Numbered from the stretch's first letter, positions 43,522-53,000 are shown. The stretch is DNA of 64,000 bases from GCA-2705995 sp965661625 (GCA_965661625.1 CBFIEM010000005.1:62001-126000), one strand, 5' to 3'. The notes: a model not told the origin generated them from the sequence alone. A program made the numbers and translations.

Positions 43522-44772
43522 TTATTCTGTTCTTAGTGCTTCAATGGGTTTTATACGCAATGCTCTGCTGGCGGGAATAACACCCGCCAAGGCTCCGCTT
43601 ATTATCAGAATGGTTAATGCTGTTAAAGCAATATTTAAATTGATTTCAGGATCTGTGAAAAAATCGTGAGCAATAAACTTACCAGCAAGTTCAATGGTAT
43701 ACACCCCAGCTAGAAATCCAATTATTCCGCTAATTGCTGTCAAGGTTAATGACTCTAGCACAACTTGTGATACGATGCGGATAGGGGTCGACCCAAGTGC
43801 TCGCTGAATTCCAATCTCTCGTGTTCGCTCTTTTATTATAACCAACATGATGTTTGAAATGCCAATTATACCTGCGATTAGGGTAAGCACGCCTACAAAC
43901 CACGACAATGCCTCTATCCCTACAAAAATGCGCATGGTGCGCTGCATGTTTTGTTCTAGGTTCCATGAGCCAAACGCACGCACATCTTCAGGGTGGATAT
44001 GGTGTCGTTTCATCAGCAGTTTTTTCACATCAGCTTCTGCCTTTGAAGCTGGGTATCCGGCTTTTGAGGTTAGTACTAGCCACCCAATTTTATCTCCTTG
44101 ATTGAAAACATGCTGAAAAGTTGAAAACGGAATGTAGATAGAACGATCTTCATCTTCAGCATCATCTCCTGATCTCCCAGAATTAAACTGACCAACAACC
44201 CTGAAATTTACACCTTGTATGTTGATGTACTCTCCGATAGGGTTTGCGCCTTTAAACAATTGGTCTCTAACGATCTTACCAACCACACAAACCTTAGTCT
44301 TTTCTTCAATATCTCGGTTATTGATGAATCGCCCTAAAGGGATTTGTAACAATTTTATTTTGAGCGCATTGGGATAATATCCATTGATTTCAAAAGCACC
44401 TGAAAGACCGTCAAAGGTTACGTTATTGGCTCCACGCCAGCCACCTAGCTGTAACCCCGGAGAGACTACATCAACTGATTCAACTTGTTTTTGGATAGCT
44501 TCGGCGTCATCATTATTCATTTCAACACGCCGTCCTTTCTGAAAGCCTTCATAAGCTATGGATGTTGATTGTGACCAAAGCACTACGGAGTTTGATACCC
44601 TTCCGGCAAACTCCCTACTCACACCATTTTCTAAGCCATTACTTGCACCCAACATAATCATGAGCATGAATAGCCCCCAGCTAACACCGAAAGCCGTCAG
44701 TGCAGTACGCAATTTATTCCGGGTTAGCGTTACCCAGATTTCATTCCATATATCGCGTTCAAATAGCATCAT
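43522..44772 (-). CDS. MacB-type ABC permease (second)
   Basis: A 416-residue FtsX/MacB-like permease. Helix 1 lies near residues 18-45 (TALTAFGVSWGLFMLMIML), a large periplasmic MacB core domain follows to about 275, and three helices close the protein, with the motif VIIKERTREIGIQRALGSTP at the cytoplasmic coupling segment. Permeases of this type transmit ATP energy mechanically for efflux rather than moving substrate through the membrane. Its ATG overlaps the stop of the preceding permease as TAATG. It is similar to that neighbour, so the pair probably forms a heterodimer. Confidence 0.9.
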   Translation of the reverse strand: MMLFERDIWNEIWVTLTRNKLRTALTAFGVSWGLFMLMIMLGASNGLENGVSREFAGRVSNSVVLWSQSTSIAYEGFQKGRRVEMNNDDAEAIQKQVESVDVVSPGLQLGGWRGANNVTFDGLSGAFEINGYYPNALKIKLLQIPLGRFINNRDIEEKTKVCVVGKIVRDQLFKGANPIGEYINIQGVNFRVVGQFNSGRSGDDAEDEDRSIYIPFSTFQHVFNQGDKIGWLVLTSKAGYPASKAEADVKKLLMKRHHIHPEDVRAFGSWNLEQNMQRTMRIFVGIEALSWFVGVLTLIAGIIGISNIMLVIIKERTREIGIQRALGSTPIRIVSQVVLESLTLTAISGIIGFLAGVYTIELAGKFIAHDFFTDPEINLNIALTALTILIISGALAGVIPASRALRIKPIEALRTE

Positions 44773-46001
44773 TAGTCGTTGCGTAAGGCTACTATGGGTT
44801 TGATTCGTGAAGCTTTAAGGGCTGGGATAATACCTGCGAGTGCTCCGGAAACAACAAGAATACCTAATGCTCCAAAGGCTACACCTAATTCTACACCCGG
44901 ATTATCAAAAACATTACTTCCTCCAGATTGAACCGAAATAAATTCAAGTAAAAAGATGCCAGATACCAGGCCGAAGTACCCAGCAATTGACGTAATGATA
45001 ACAGACTCGAGCACAATAAGTGAAACGATAGAGGCAGGTGTAGCTCCAATTGCCTTGCGAATGCCAATTTCCTTGGTGCGTTCTTTAACGATGATTAGCA
45101 TGATGTTGCTCACACCAACAACACCAGCAATAATTGTCATAAATCCAATGATCCAAATGAACACCTCAATTCCGCTAAAAACAGATTGAATTCGGTTATA
45201 TTCTTCTACATTGTTGTTCACATAAAATGCACGGGTGTCATTTTCCGCGAAGCCAAGTTTGTTTGAAAAAGCTTCACGCGTTTGCTTGACAATTGCTCGC
45301 GACTCTGCCAAGGAAGCGTCACCGATTGTGAACATAAGTCGATCAATGCGATCACCTCCGTTAAAAACTTGCTGGGCTGTTGTTATCGGAGCATAAATCA
45401 TACTTGCCTCCATGCGGCTTCCTTCGTCTACAAATGTTCCTACAACTTTAAAAGGAATGCCGTTGATATTGAAATAAGCGTTAATGGGATCCTTATCTGG
45501 GAATAGCTCCTGTGCAACATTTACTCCAATCACAGCAACCTTGCGTTTATCATCAAGGTCTTTTGAATTGATAAACCTTCCTGATGTGATGATTGAATTT
45601 TCGAGGTAAATGTGGTCCGGGTGGACTCCACGGAAACTAAATGTTCCGCCATTATCATTTGTGGTAACTAATAGACTCCATTTAGAATGCCTAGCGGTAA
45701 TGTGTTCTACTTGATTCACCTCGTTTTTGATGAATTCTAAATCTTGATTTCTCATGGTGATTCTCCTTCCCGGTTTCATCCCTTTGTAGGGAACTGACAT
45801 CTGACCAGGAGTGATCCAAATGCTATTGGTAGCATCATCTTTGAAATCGCGCGACACACCATTTTGAAGACCTTGACCAGAACCAAGAAGCAAAATCAAC
45901 ATGAAAACACCCCAGGCTACGGAGAAGGCAGTGAGAAAAGTACGCAACTTATTGGCGCGAATCGTTTCGTATATTTCTATCCAAAGGTCGCGATCAAACA
46001 T
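44772..46001 (-). CDS. MacB-type ABC permease (first)
   Basis: A 409-residue paralogue of the following permease with the same order: N-terminal helix (TAFSVAWGVFMLILLLGSG), periplasmic core, then three helices with the coupling motif IVKERTKEIGIRKAIGATP and C-terminal KASRIKPIVALRND. Two distinct permeases per operon suggest a heteromeric transporter, unlike the fused E. coli MacB. Its start overlaps the ATPase gene end by 8 bases. The substrate is unknown; related systems export peptides, antibiotics or lipoproteins. Confidence 0.9.
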   Translation of the reverse strand: MFDRDLWIEIYETIRANKLRTFLTAFSVAWGVFMLILLLGSGQGLQNGVSRDFKDDATNSIWITPGQMSVPYKGMKPGRRITMRNQDLEFIKNEVNQVEHITARHSKWSLLVTTNDNGGTFSFRGVHPDHIYLENSIITSGRFINSKDLDDKRKVAVIGVNVAQELFPDKDPINAYFNINGIPFKVVGTFVDEGSRMEASMIYAPITTAQQVFNGGDRIDRLMFTIGDASLAESRAIVKQTREAFSNKLGFAENDTRAFYVNNNVEEYNRIQSVFSGIEVFIWIIGFMTIIAGVVGVSNIMLIIVKERTKEIGIRKAIGATPASIVSLIVLESVIITSIAGYFGLVSGIFLLEFISVQSGGSNVFDNPGVELGVAFGALGILVVSGALAGIIPALKASRIKPIVALRND

Positions 46002-46668
46002 GAACTTCTTTTTGAACTTCTCCGTCTTTTAATCTGATTTCACGGTTGGTGCGCGATGCAATATCCTCTTCGTGGGTAACAATTACTATGGTCTTTCCTG
46101 AAGCGTGTATCTCGCTCAACAAGTCCATCACATCATGAGAGGTCTTACTATCTAATGCGCCAGTTGGCTCATCGGCAAGAATTACTTTTGGTTCTGTTAT
46201 GAGGGCTCGAGCTATAGCTACACGTTGTTTTTGACCGCCAGAGAGTTCATTGGGCATATGGGTGGCCCAATCAGCTAAACCCACGCGTTCAAGGAGGTGC
46301 ATTGCTCGCTCTAAACGCTGTTTTCGTGGAACTTTCTGATAATAGAGTGGAAGGGAAACGTTCTCCAGTGCATTTTTAAAGGATACAAGGTTGAACGACT
46401 GAAAGACAAACCCGATCAATTGATTTCTTTTAATGGCTGATTTCGTCTCATTTAGTTTCCAAATATGTTCACCGGCTAAATGGTAACTGCCACTGTCGTA
46501 TGTGTCTAGAATTCCTAATATATTTAAAAGGGTGGATTTGCCAGATCCAGATGACCCCATTATACTTACGAGTTCGCCTTCATTAATGGTCAGTGATATG
46601 CCTTTGAGAACATGTAGCTTGCGCTTGCCAACAGGATAGGATTTGTTAATGTCTTTCAATTCAATCAT
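45994..46668 (-). CDS. ABC transporter ATPase, MacB/LolD-like
   Basis: A 224-residue ATPase powering the two permeases downstream. Walker A is GSSGSGKST, the Q-loop FVFQSFNLV, the signature LSGGQKQR, Walker B VILADEPTGALDS, and the switch His lies in VIVTHEEDIA. The preferred start is ATG 46666-46668 (MIELKDINKSYPVG); a TTG six codons upstream would place the start inside the promoter. A TATCTTTG box ends 6 bases before this ATG, so the message may be nearly leaderless. It heads the efflux operon and is divergent from the WYL regulator. Confidence 0.92.
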   Translation of the reverse strand: MIELKDINKSYPVGKRKLHVLKGISLTINEGELVSIMGSSGSGKSTLLNILGILDTYDSGSYHLAGEHIWKLNETKSAIKRNQLIGFVFQSFNLVSFKNALENVSLPLYYQKVPRKQRLERAMHLLERVGLADWATHMPNELSGGQKQRVAIARALITEPKVILADEPTGALDSKTSHDVMDLLSEIHASGKTIVIVTHEEDIASRTNREIRLKDGEVQKEVHV

Positions 46669-46674
46669 GGTTTG

Positions 46675-46682
46675 CAAAGATA
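46675..46682 (-). promoter_or_regulatory. Probable -7 promoter box for the efflux operon
   Basis: TATCTTTG on the minus strand, ending 6 bases before the ATPase ATG. This position supports the internal ATG over the upstream TTG and implies a very short leader. Confidence 0.5.
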
Positions 46683-46745
46683 GCATTTGAGAGCCTCATT
46701 GGCTGTGTTTTATTGAGGTTGGTAGAATATAGTCTATGAGTTGAT

Positions 46746-46753
46746 TACTTTTG
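46746..46753 (+). promoter_or_regulatory. Probable -7 promoter box for the WYL regulator
   Basis: TACTTTTG matches TAnnTTTG, 12 bases before the WYL ATG. A TTG lies 24 bases upstream. The 97-base region shared with the divergent efflux operon could allow the regulator to control both directions. Confidence 0.4.
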
Positions 46754-46765
46754 AAAAAATTAGCT

Positions 46766-47764
46766 ATGCCAGCGAATAAATATGCCCTCATTCGGTACCG
46801 TGTAATTGATCGCTTGATTACCAATAAATACCGCACCTATCCCTCAATTGAAGAGTTAATTGAAGGTTGCAGTGAGGCTATTGGTAAGGTGGTTTCTAAA
46901 TCTACCATTGAGAAGGATATTTATGCCATGAAGAATGATGCGGCGTTAGGTTTTGAAGCGCCCATTGCATTCAGTAAATCTCATGGCGGTTATCATTATA
47001 CGGATCCTGAGTACACCATTAAAGATGTTCCCTTAACCGATGAGGAAGTTCAGGCGATTCAGTTTGCAGCGCGGACTTTGTTTCAATTTAAGGGCATTGG
47101 AATTTTTGAGCAGTATGAAGCAGCTATCGACAAAATTCTAGATCGCATTCAAGTAAATGCTGCAAACCCCAAGGCACAGGAGCTTATACAGTTTGAGCAA
47201 CTTCCTACTACCCGTGGAAATGAGTACCTGATTTTATTACTTCAAGCCATTCGCAATGGAAAACGTGTTCAGTTTTTCTATAAAAGCTACAAAAAAGGAG
47301 CCGGCAAGGTGCGCATTGTTGCACCATATTTACTCAAGGAATACAGTCACAGGTGGTACCTCATTGGATTTTCAGATGAGCATAATAGGGTAGTGGTTTT
47401 TGGACTTGATCGGATTGAAGACTTGGAATTGACAGCTGATTCATTCAAAATAGATGCAGATTTTAATCCTGCACAGTTTTTCAAATATTCACTTGGAATA
47501 ACTTCATTAAGTGATGAGCCACAAGAAATTGATATTCGTATTGATGATATTCTAAAACAATATTTAGACTCTCAGCCCATACACGCAAGTCAGAAAATCA
47601 CGGGAACTCCCGGCAACTGGCGACTTAATCTATACCTATGTGTGAGCTATGAACTCATCGAAAAAGTGCTCAGCTTTGGCGACCAAGCTGTAGTTGTGGG
47701 ACCAGCGTTGTTGAAGGAACAGGTAAGCTCTCGACTTAAACGCGCATTGGATCAATACAGTTAG
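46766..47764 (+). CDS. WYL-domain transcriptional regulator (YafY-like)
   Basis: A 332-residue regulator starting at ATG 46766 (MPANKYALIRYRVIDRL). A winged helix-turn-helix occupies about residues 1-65 (VSKSTIEKDIYAMKNDA). The WYL ligand domain (about 155-230) carries LLQAIRNGKRVQFFYKSYKKG, APYLLKEYSHRWYLIGF and VVVFGLDRIEDLEL; the WYL triplet is exact. A C-terminal WCX-like region follows. WYL domains bind nucleic acids or small ligands. Being divergent from the efflux operon, it may regulate it, but the sequence gives no direct proof. It overlaps the convergent patatin gene by 3 bases. Confidence 0.88.
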   Translation: MPANKYALIRYRVIDRLITNKYRTYPSIEELIEGCSEAIGKVVSKSTIEKDIYAMKNDAALGFEAPIAFSKSHGGYHYTDPEYTIKDVPLTDEEVQAIQFAARTLFQFKGIGIFEQYEAAIDKILDRIQVNAANPKAQELIQFEQLPTTRGNEYLILLLQAIRNGKRVQFFYKSYKKGAGKVRIVAPYLLKEYSHRWYLIGFSDEHNRVVVFGLDRIEDLELTADSFKIDADFNPAQFFKYSLGITSLSDEPQEIDIRIDDILKQYLDSQPIHASQKITGTPGNWRLNLYLCVSYELIEKVLSFGDQAVVVGPALLKEQVSSRLKRALDQYS

Positions 47765-50034
47765 TCTAATAACGTGCGCAGCATTTCAATAGATTGCTGA
47801 TTTTCAGGCTCATATATAGAGCGAATGATTTTCTCCTTTTCCTGCCGTGTTAAATGCCAACTCAGTGAAATATTATCGGCCTCCGTTCGCTTTAAATGAA
47901 GGCTAATGATTGACATTTTATTTTTCATCATTGCCGATGTTTGACTTAATATTTCATCCTGACTGTAATCCTGCATGATGAGGTAGTTGCCATAAACACG
48001 AGCAATGGGGTCGATGAGTGACTCAATGAGCGATTTTTCAGGATTTTCAACAATAGCTACATTCTTATACCGATCCCTAATTTGAAGGATAACAACCCCC
48101 GAAGTATGCTCATTAATCCACGACTTGAAGGTGGTGATGTAGCGAACGGTATTGAGTAACCCAAAATTATCACGCACTCCCGAGTCAACGACTTCAATAG
48201 TTGGATTTGTGGGAAGTGTAATGTTTGGCAGCACATATGGAAAAGTTGCACTCATGCGGAGTGCAGTTAAGTAAGAAAGTGAATCGGGGTGATTTGGTTG
48301 AAGTAACTTCCTAAATTCCACCGATTCGGTTAGCGCAATGTGGTTTAAGTTGTCGATGGGATTTCTTTTAGTCATAAATCCAACAGGCTGAGAACTAATA
48401 ATCATTCTTCGCCCGTCATTATTGATAACTGGAGAAAGCATCATGAGGGGAACATCGCTGTAGTATTCTGGTTCTTTGAGATCACCAATGGTTTTGTCCA
48501 TTATCCGACCTGTATTTTCAGACAACTGTCTTTCAAATGCATAACCCCGATCTTTATGGTAAGTTTCGCCCATGTAATCAAATGTTCTTAACCTGAAAAA
48601 CCAATCGTGAAGGGCCATGTTTAAGACAACGGGGTTTAATAAATCCGTTGATATTGAAGCGCGATACTTAGGGTCAGTAAATGAATCTAGTTCTTGGTTT
48701 ATGCGATTAAAATGCAGGTCACGCGCATAAGCGGCACCTATAAGTCCTCCGGATGAACCCGTTATTAAATGGGTTTGATTGATTAAAGGAATTGTTAATG
48801 CCGTATCGAGGTACTGCATAGCCCAAAGGCTCCATAGTGCCGCACGCATTCCTCCGCCCGAGCAATTGATAAACACTAACTTGGGTTTTTCTTTACCTGC
48901 TTTTTTTTGTTTTTCCAGCCAACGATTAAGAATTGTTAAATGATGAGCCTTATCAGCAGCGAATGCAGCAGAGTCAGTAGCCAGTGATTTAATTACCTTG
49001 TTGTTGTATGCTACAGTTGTGTCATAATCTATACCATATGCATAACTCCTGAAGCTGTAATTGGGGTCCTTAGATACTTGATTAAACAGAAGAAAAATGA
49101 CAACAAAAATCATATTTGCCCATCCTTTCAGCCAGCTATACATGGCAGATCCAAGCATAATTAATAAGGTAAAAAAGAGTAGGATACTCGCTCCAGCAGG
49201 TAAGGCAAAAAGTGGAGTTTCCCGATAAAAACTAAAAAATACAATGGACAAAATGACAACTACTTCAAATAACGAGGCGTTGAGGTGATTTTGCGCAAAT
49301 ACCGCATTCAACATGTGTTCGTCGTAGTGGGTCGTTTTTCGAGCTAAGGAAATTCGAAAAGGACTATTTAAGTAAGTAACTACGCGCCATGGACGTTCGG
49401 TTCCTATCCGAGCAAACCATTTTTCACGCTTGCCTAAGAGGTTCACAACTGGCGCTGTTCGAATGCGTGTGCGTTTTGGTTTCGCCTTCTTAAACAGTTT
49501 ATCAATATTCCAATTGGTTGAAAGAAAATAAGTTACTGTAACACCTATAAAAAGCGCCACACCAATTAAAAACGCGACTAAATGAATGATAACATCGTAA
49601 ACGGGTACAAGCTCCTTTTCAGTCTGATAGTAATAGGCTTGATAGCAGTAAAATGCAAGAAATGATCCCGGCAGAATAAAGTTATTGAGCAAGTATTTGG
49701 CAAAAGGTCGGGAAAGTGTGGCAATGAATGAAAAACGACGTCCATTTACGATATACGAACTGATGTTGAACGCCATGATAAAACCGCCAATTGCAAAGCC
49801 CAAAATAAAATGAGAGGTGTAATCTGTTTTACCCAGGTATTCCGGGAATAGAAAAAGGTGAGGAATACCATAATTGTTTGCTATAAGCTCACTGATAATT
49901 CCAAATAGGAGCAACCACCCTGCCAATAAGATTTGGTTTCTTTTGATATGAATCAGTACCAATTGAAACGGAAAAAAGAACAACACTCGTTCTAAGCGGT
50001 TCCATATGGCAGTAATCCATTTCATAATATCCAA
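47761..50034 (-). CDS. Membrane-anchored patatin-like phospholipase
   Basis: A 757-residue protein with several helices in the first half (starting near 33, 70, 110, 145, and a group at about 255-330), then a C-terminal patatin hydrolase. The oxyanion block CSGGGMRAALWSL lies near 390, the nucleophile is in LITGSSGGLIGAAYA (GxSxG) near 425, and the Asp of the dyad is in VVDSGVRDNFG near 616. Lipid acyl hydrolase activity at the membrane is expected. A fusion of many helices to patatin is less usual than soluble or barrel-type patatins. It follows the ureohydrolase gene with no gap and is the third gene of that operon. Confidence 0.8.
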   Translation of the reverse strand: MDIMKWITAIWNRLERVLFFFPFQLVLIHIKRNQILLAGWLLLFGIISELIANNYGIPHLFLFPEYLGKTDYTSHFILGFAIGGFIMAFNISSYIVNGRRFSFIATLSRPFAKYLLNNFILPGSFLAFYCYQAYYYQTEKELVPVYDVIIHLVAFLIGVALFIGVTVTYFLSTNWNIDKLFKKAKPKRTRIRTAPVVNLLGKREKWFARIGTERPWRVVTYLNSPFRISLARKTTHYDEHMLNAVFAQNHLNASLFEVVVILSIVFFSFYRETPLFALPAGASILLFFTLLIMLGSAMYSWLKGWANMIFVVIFLLFNQVSKDPNYSFRSYAYGIDYDTTVAYNNKVIKSLATDSAAFAADKAHHLTILNRWLEKQKKAGKEKPKLVFINCSGGGMRAALWSLWAMQYLDTALTIPLINQTHLITGSSGGLIGAAYARDLHFNRINQELDSFTDPKYRASISTDLLNPVVLNMALHDWFFRLRTFDYMGETYHKDRGYAFERQLSENTGRIMDKTIGDLKEPEYYSDVPLMMLSPVINNDGRRMIISSQPVGFMTKRNPIDNLNHIALTESVEFRKLLQPNHPDSLSYLTALRMSATFPYVLPNITLPTNPTIEVVDSGVRDNFGLLNTVRYITTFKSWINEHTSGVVILQIRDRYKNVAIVENPEKSLIESLIDPIARVYGNYLIMQDYSQDEILSQTSAMMKNKMSIISLHLKRTEADNISLSWHLTRQEKEKIIRSIYEPENQQSIEMLRTLLD

Positions 50035-51030
50035 TTAGTCAATACGTTGCTGTGATTTTATAAAATCAGTAATTAGGTAACTAATAGCTTTGCCAACATG
50101 CCAAGCAGTATCTTTTTTGGGAGCACCTTCCGCAATGTGAAGGTAGCAACACCTTCCTGTTTGTCCTGTGCGATGCACAATACGCCTGACGTCATTTAAA
50201 CGGAATCCCGACGGCGTTTTTGCGCTAACTGGCATCAACTCAATGCTGTCAAGATCTATTTCTAATCCGTATTTACCTTCCTGTAAATGCGTAATGGCCT
50301 CTTGCAATAAATCATGTGATGGTTCAGCTTGAAGAATACGCTCAAAGGTGATGTAATTTAAGGCTTCCTGGTCATCAAATGCTTTGAGCATTTTGGAGTT
50401 GTTGTAGGATTCATGAAGCCCGTAAACGGAATAGCGGTTTAAGTGCCCGTGCTCAAAAGCATAACTAAATCCATTTCCACTATGCCTTCCTTCTAACGGT
50501 CTGAAATCGGCATGAGGGTCAACATTTAAGCAGTTTATTGCAGTCGCTAGTGCTTTGTGGGCTCCAGCCAAGCAACCGTATGAGTTGTTATGACCTCCAC
50601 CAATTACGATTGGAATCGCTTCTGCTCGAATCAATTGTTCAATAACTGCTTCAAGCCTTTTGTCAACTTCATAACAGAGTTCACGCAAGTCATTAAGGCT
50701 GGCAGCTTTAGCACGCTTTTGAAGATCTGCCACTTCCAAATGGCCCAACAATACGAGTTTGGTGTGGTCTAAGAAAGAGTTGACTTGCACATTGAGTATT
50801 GCTGGAAGAACAAGTTCCCAACATGATGCGGCTCCTGGTACACCATGATTACCGCGTACGCCAATATCTTCTGGTACTCCAACTAAGACAAACCGTCCTT
50901 TTACATCCGTAAGCAATTGCTCAAGAGAACCATCTCCAGAACATGTAATTACCTCGCCCAGCTTTTGTTCTCCTTGTCGTGTGGAGGTCTTTTCTAGAAG
51001 GTACTCGCGGGTGTAAGTTTGCAGCATCAT
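50035..51030 (-). CDS. hutG: Ureohydrolase: formimidoylglutamase/arginase family
   Basis: A 331-residue enzyme with two-Mn site motifs: GGGHNNSYG, NVDPHADFRP and LEIDLDSIELMP, in the spacing of arginase, agmatinase and formimidoylglutamase. The N-terminal GVPEDIGVRGNHG and ...FLDHTKL segments resemble Bacteroidota HutG-like proteins more than classical arginases. It should release urea or formamide from a guanidino or formimino compound. No other hut genes are nearby, so the pathway is unproven. Its ATG overlaps the carboxylase stop as ATGA. Confidence 0.75.
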   Translation of the reverse strand: MMLQTYTREYLLEKTSTRQGEQKLGEVITCSGDGSLEQLLTDVKGRFVLVGVPEDIGVRGNHGVPGAASCWELVLPAILNVQVNSFLDHTKLVLLGHLEVADLQKRAKAASLNDLRELCYEVDKRLEAVIEQLIRAEAIPIVIGGGHNNSYGCLAGAHKALATAINCLNVDPHADFRPLEGRHSGNGFSYAFEHGHLNRYSVYGLHESYNNSKMLKAFDDQEALNYITFERILQAEPSHDLLQEAITHLQEGKYGLEIDLDSIELMPVSAKTPSGFRLNDVRRIVHRTGQTGRCCYLHIAEGAPKKDTAWHVGKAISYLITDFIKSQQRID

Positions 51031-52667
51031 GTCTGAATAACACCAACATTAAAAGGTTCCGTGATGGGTTTTTTATTGGCTGCTTCTATTCCCAATGAAA
51101 TCCAGGTGCGTGTATCCAATGGGTCAATTATCGCATCAACCCACAGGCGAGACGCAGCATAATACGGAGACACTTGCTCGTCATACCTGTCTTTAATGTT
51201 TGAATACAGTTCTTGTTCTTTTTCAGGAGTAATTTCTTCTCCGCGTGACTTCAAACTACTCACTTCAATTTGAAGCAGCACCTTAGCAGCTTGTGCACCG
51301 CCCATTACAGCAAGTTCCGCAGTTGGCCAAGCAGCAATTAACCTTGGATCATAAGCTTTTCCGCACATGGCGTAGTTACCCGCTCCATATGAGTTCCCCA
51401 TTACAATGGTGAATTTAGGCACAACACTGTTAGCCATAGCGTTGACCATTTTCGCACCGTCTTTTATAATGCCTCCATGTTCAGAGCGCGATCCTACCAT
51501 AAATCCGGTAACATCTTGCAAGAATACCAGTGGTATTTTTTTCTGATTGCAATTCATAATAAAACGAGCAGCTTTATCTGCCGAGTCAGAATAAATCACT
51601 CCTCCAAATTGAACACCGTCTTTTTTGGATTTTACCATGGACCTTTGATTGGCAACAATGCCAACACTCCAACCATCAATTCTAGCGTACCCAGTAACGA
51701 TAGACTGGCCGTACCCTTCTTTGTATTCCTCAAATTCACTTTTATCTACTAAGCGGCTTATGATATCCCTAACTTCATACTGCTTGGTACGGAGCTCAGG
51801 TAAGATGCCGTATATTTCTGATTCTTTCTCCTTGGGTTTTGCCGGTTTAGCCCGGTTAAAACCTGCATCATTAGCTGCACCAACCTTATCCATTATTGTT
51901 CTGATTCGTGTTAGGCAATCTTTATCATCGACGCACTTATAATCAGTTACTCCAGAGATTTCGCTGTGTGTAGTAGCTCCTCCTAGGGTTTCATTATCTA
52001 TATCTTCGCCGATGGCAGCTTTTACCAAGTATGAACCTGCTAGGAAAATACTACCTGTTTTATCAACAATCATAGCTTCATCGCTCATAATCGGAAGGTA
52101 TGCGCCTCCAGCAACACAACTGCCCATTACCGCAGCTACCTGTAAGATGCCTTTTGAAGACATGACAGCATTATTCCTAAATATGCGACCAAAGTGTTCT
52201 TTGTCTGGGAAAATTTCGTCTTGAAGTGGAAGGAAAACACCCGCTGAATCTACCAAGTAAATAATGGGTAAATGATTTTCCATTGCAATCTCTTGTGCCC
52301 TCAGGTTTTTCTTACCCGTTATTGGAAACCAGGCCCCTGCTTTTACGGTTGCATCATTGGCTACTACAATGCATTGCTTTCCAGACACGTACCCAATTTT
52401 AACAACCACTCCTCCTGCAGGGCAACCCCCGTATTCTTTATACATTCCATCACCCGCAAAAGCACCAATTTCAATGCATGGGGCTTTGTCATCTAAGAGG
52501 TAATCAATGCGTTCGCGAGCAGTCATTTTGCCTTGCTTGTGCTGCTTTTCAATGCGCTTTTTCCCCCCGCCTAATGCTACCTCTTTGAATCTATGATGAA
52601 GCTTTGACAGCTTGAGTTTCATGCTGTCTTCATTCTTGTTGAAGTTTAAATCTTCGCGTTGAGCCAT
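51027..52667 (-). CDS. Acyl-CoA carboxylase carboxyltransferase (beta) subunit
   Basis: A 546-residue biotin-dependent carboxyltransferase subunit. Features are LGGGKKRIEKQHKQGKMTARERI near the N-terminus, VVANDATVKAGAWFP, VDSAGVFLPLQDEIFPD, GGAYLPIMSDE, and the C-terminal QDVTGFMVGSRSEHGGIIKDGAKM with NSYGAGNYAMCGKAY. The size and motifs match methylcrotonyl- and propionyl-CoA carboxylase beta subunits, used in leucine/isoleucine or odd-chain acid breakdown. The biotin carboxylase (alpha) partner is not in the window. It heads an operon with hutG and patatin. The gap upstream (52668-53000) contains a structured repeat. Confidence 0.9.
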   Translation of the reverse strand: MAQREDLNFNKNEDSMKLKLSKLHHRFKEVALGGGKKRIEKQHKQGKMTARERIDYLLDDKAPCIEIGAFAGDGMYKEYGGCPAGGVVVKIGYVSGKQCIVVANDATVKAGAWFPITGKKNLRAQEIAMENHLPIIYLVDSAGVFLPLQDEIFPDKEHFGRIFRNNAVMSSKGILQVAAVMGSCVAGGAYLPIMSDEAMIVDKTGSIFLAGSYLVKAAIGEDIDNETLGGATTHSEISGVTDYKCVDDKDCLTRIRTIMDKVGAANDAGFNRAKPAKPKEKESEIYGILPELRTKQYEVRDIISRLVDKSEFEEYKEGYGQSIVTGYARIDGWSVGIVANQRSMVKSKKDGVQFGGVIYSDSADKAARFIMNCNQKKIPLVFLQDVTGFMVGSRSEHGGIIKDGAKMVNAMANSVVPKFTIVMGNSYGAGNYAMCGKAYDPRLIAAWPTAELAVMGGAQAAKVLLQIEVSSLKSRGEEITPEKEQELYSNIKDRYDEQVSPYYAASRLWVDAIIDPLDTRTWISLGIEAANKKPITEPFNVGVIQT

Positions 52668-52763
52668 GTGTCATTAATTAGAGGTTCAAATATAACGAAT
52701 GGAACTGTGAGAAGGAGGTGATATTGACCTTAAAACTGCTTTCTACGCTATTCATGTTCAAAA

Positions 52764-52880
52764 ATGGGTGGCTTGCGCTAGCGGGAGCAGCGGCATCCCT
52801 TAATCAACGTAAGTTGCATTAAGGATATAGCGGATAACGCGGTGCCCCAGTTAGGATTGTGTATGGCGGGGTAAGCGCCC
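52764..52880. repeat. Structured intergenic element, REP-like
   Basis: A GC-rich island in an AT-rich gap. Its core is a hairpin: CCTTAAT (52798-52804) with ATTAAGG (52818-52824), and CAAC with GTTG inside, around a GTAA loop with one bulged C. It is flanked by GCGGCATCC on the left and GGATATAGCGG on the right. The outer ends GGGTGGCTTGCGC and GGTAAGCGCCC are also partly complementary. I recall similar GCGGCATCC...GGATATAGCGGATA elements dispersed in Flavobacteriia genomes. The rest of the 52668-53000 gap is otherwise featureless apart from the promoter box at 52989. Confidence 0.6.
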
Positions 52881-52988
52881 TCATTAAAGGTATGATTGCG
52901 TTTAGTCATTTTGTTTCATTATTTAGTGGGTATTGGCAGGGTTGAACTTTCACTTACGCCATCATTTTATTGTAATTTCCGAGCTCAA

Positions 52989-52996
52989 TATCTTTT
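52989..52996 (+). promoter_or_regulatory. Possible -7 box for the BNR-repeat protein gene
   Basis: TATCTTTT, one base from TAnnTTTG, ending 4 bases before ATG 53001. A TTG lies 16 bases upstream, close to normal spacing. This favours the 53001 start over the ORF opening at 52896. Confidence 0.4.
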
Positions 52997-53000
52997 AATT

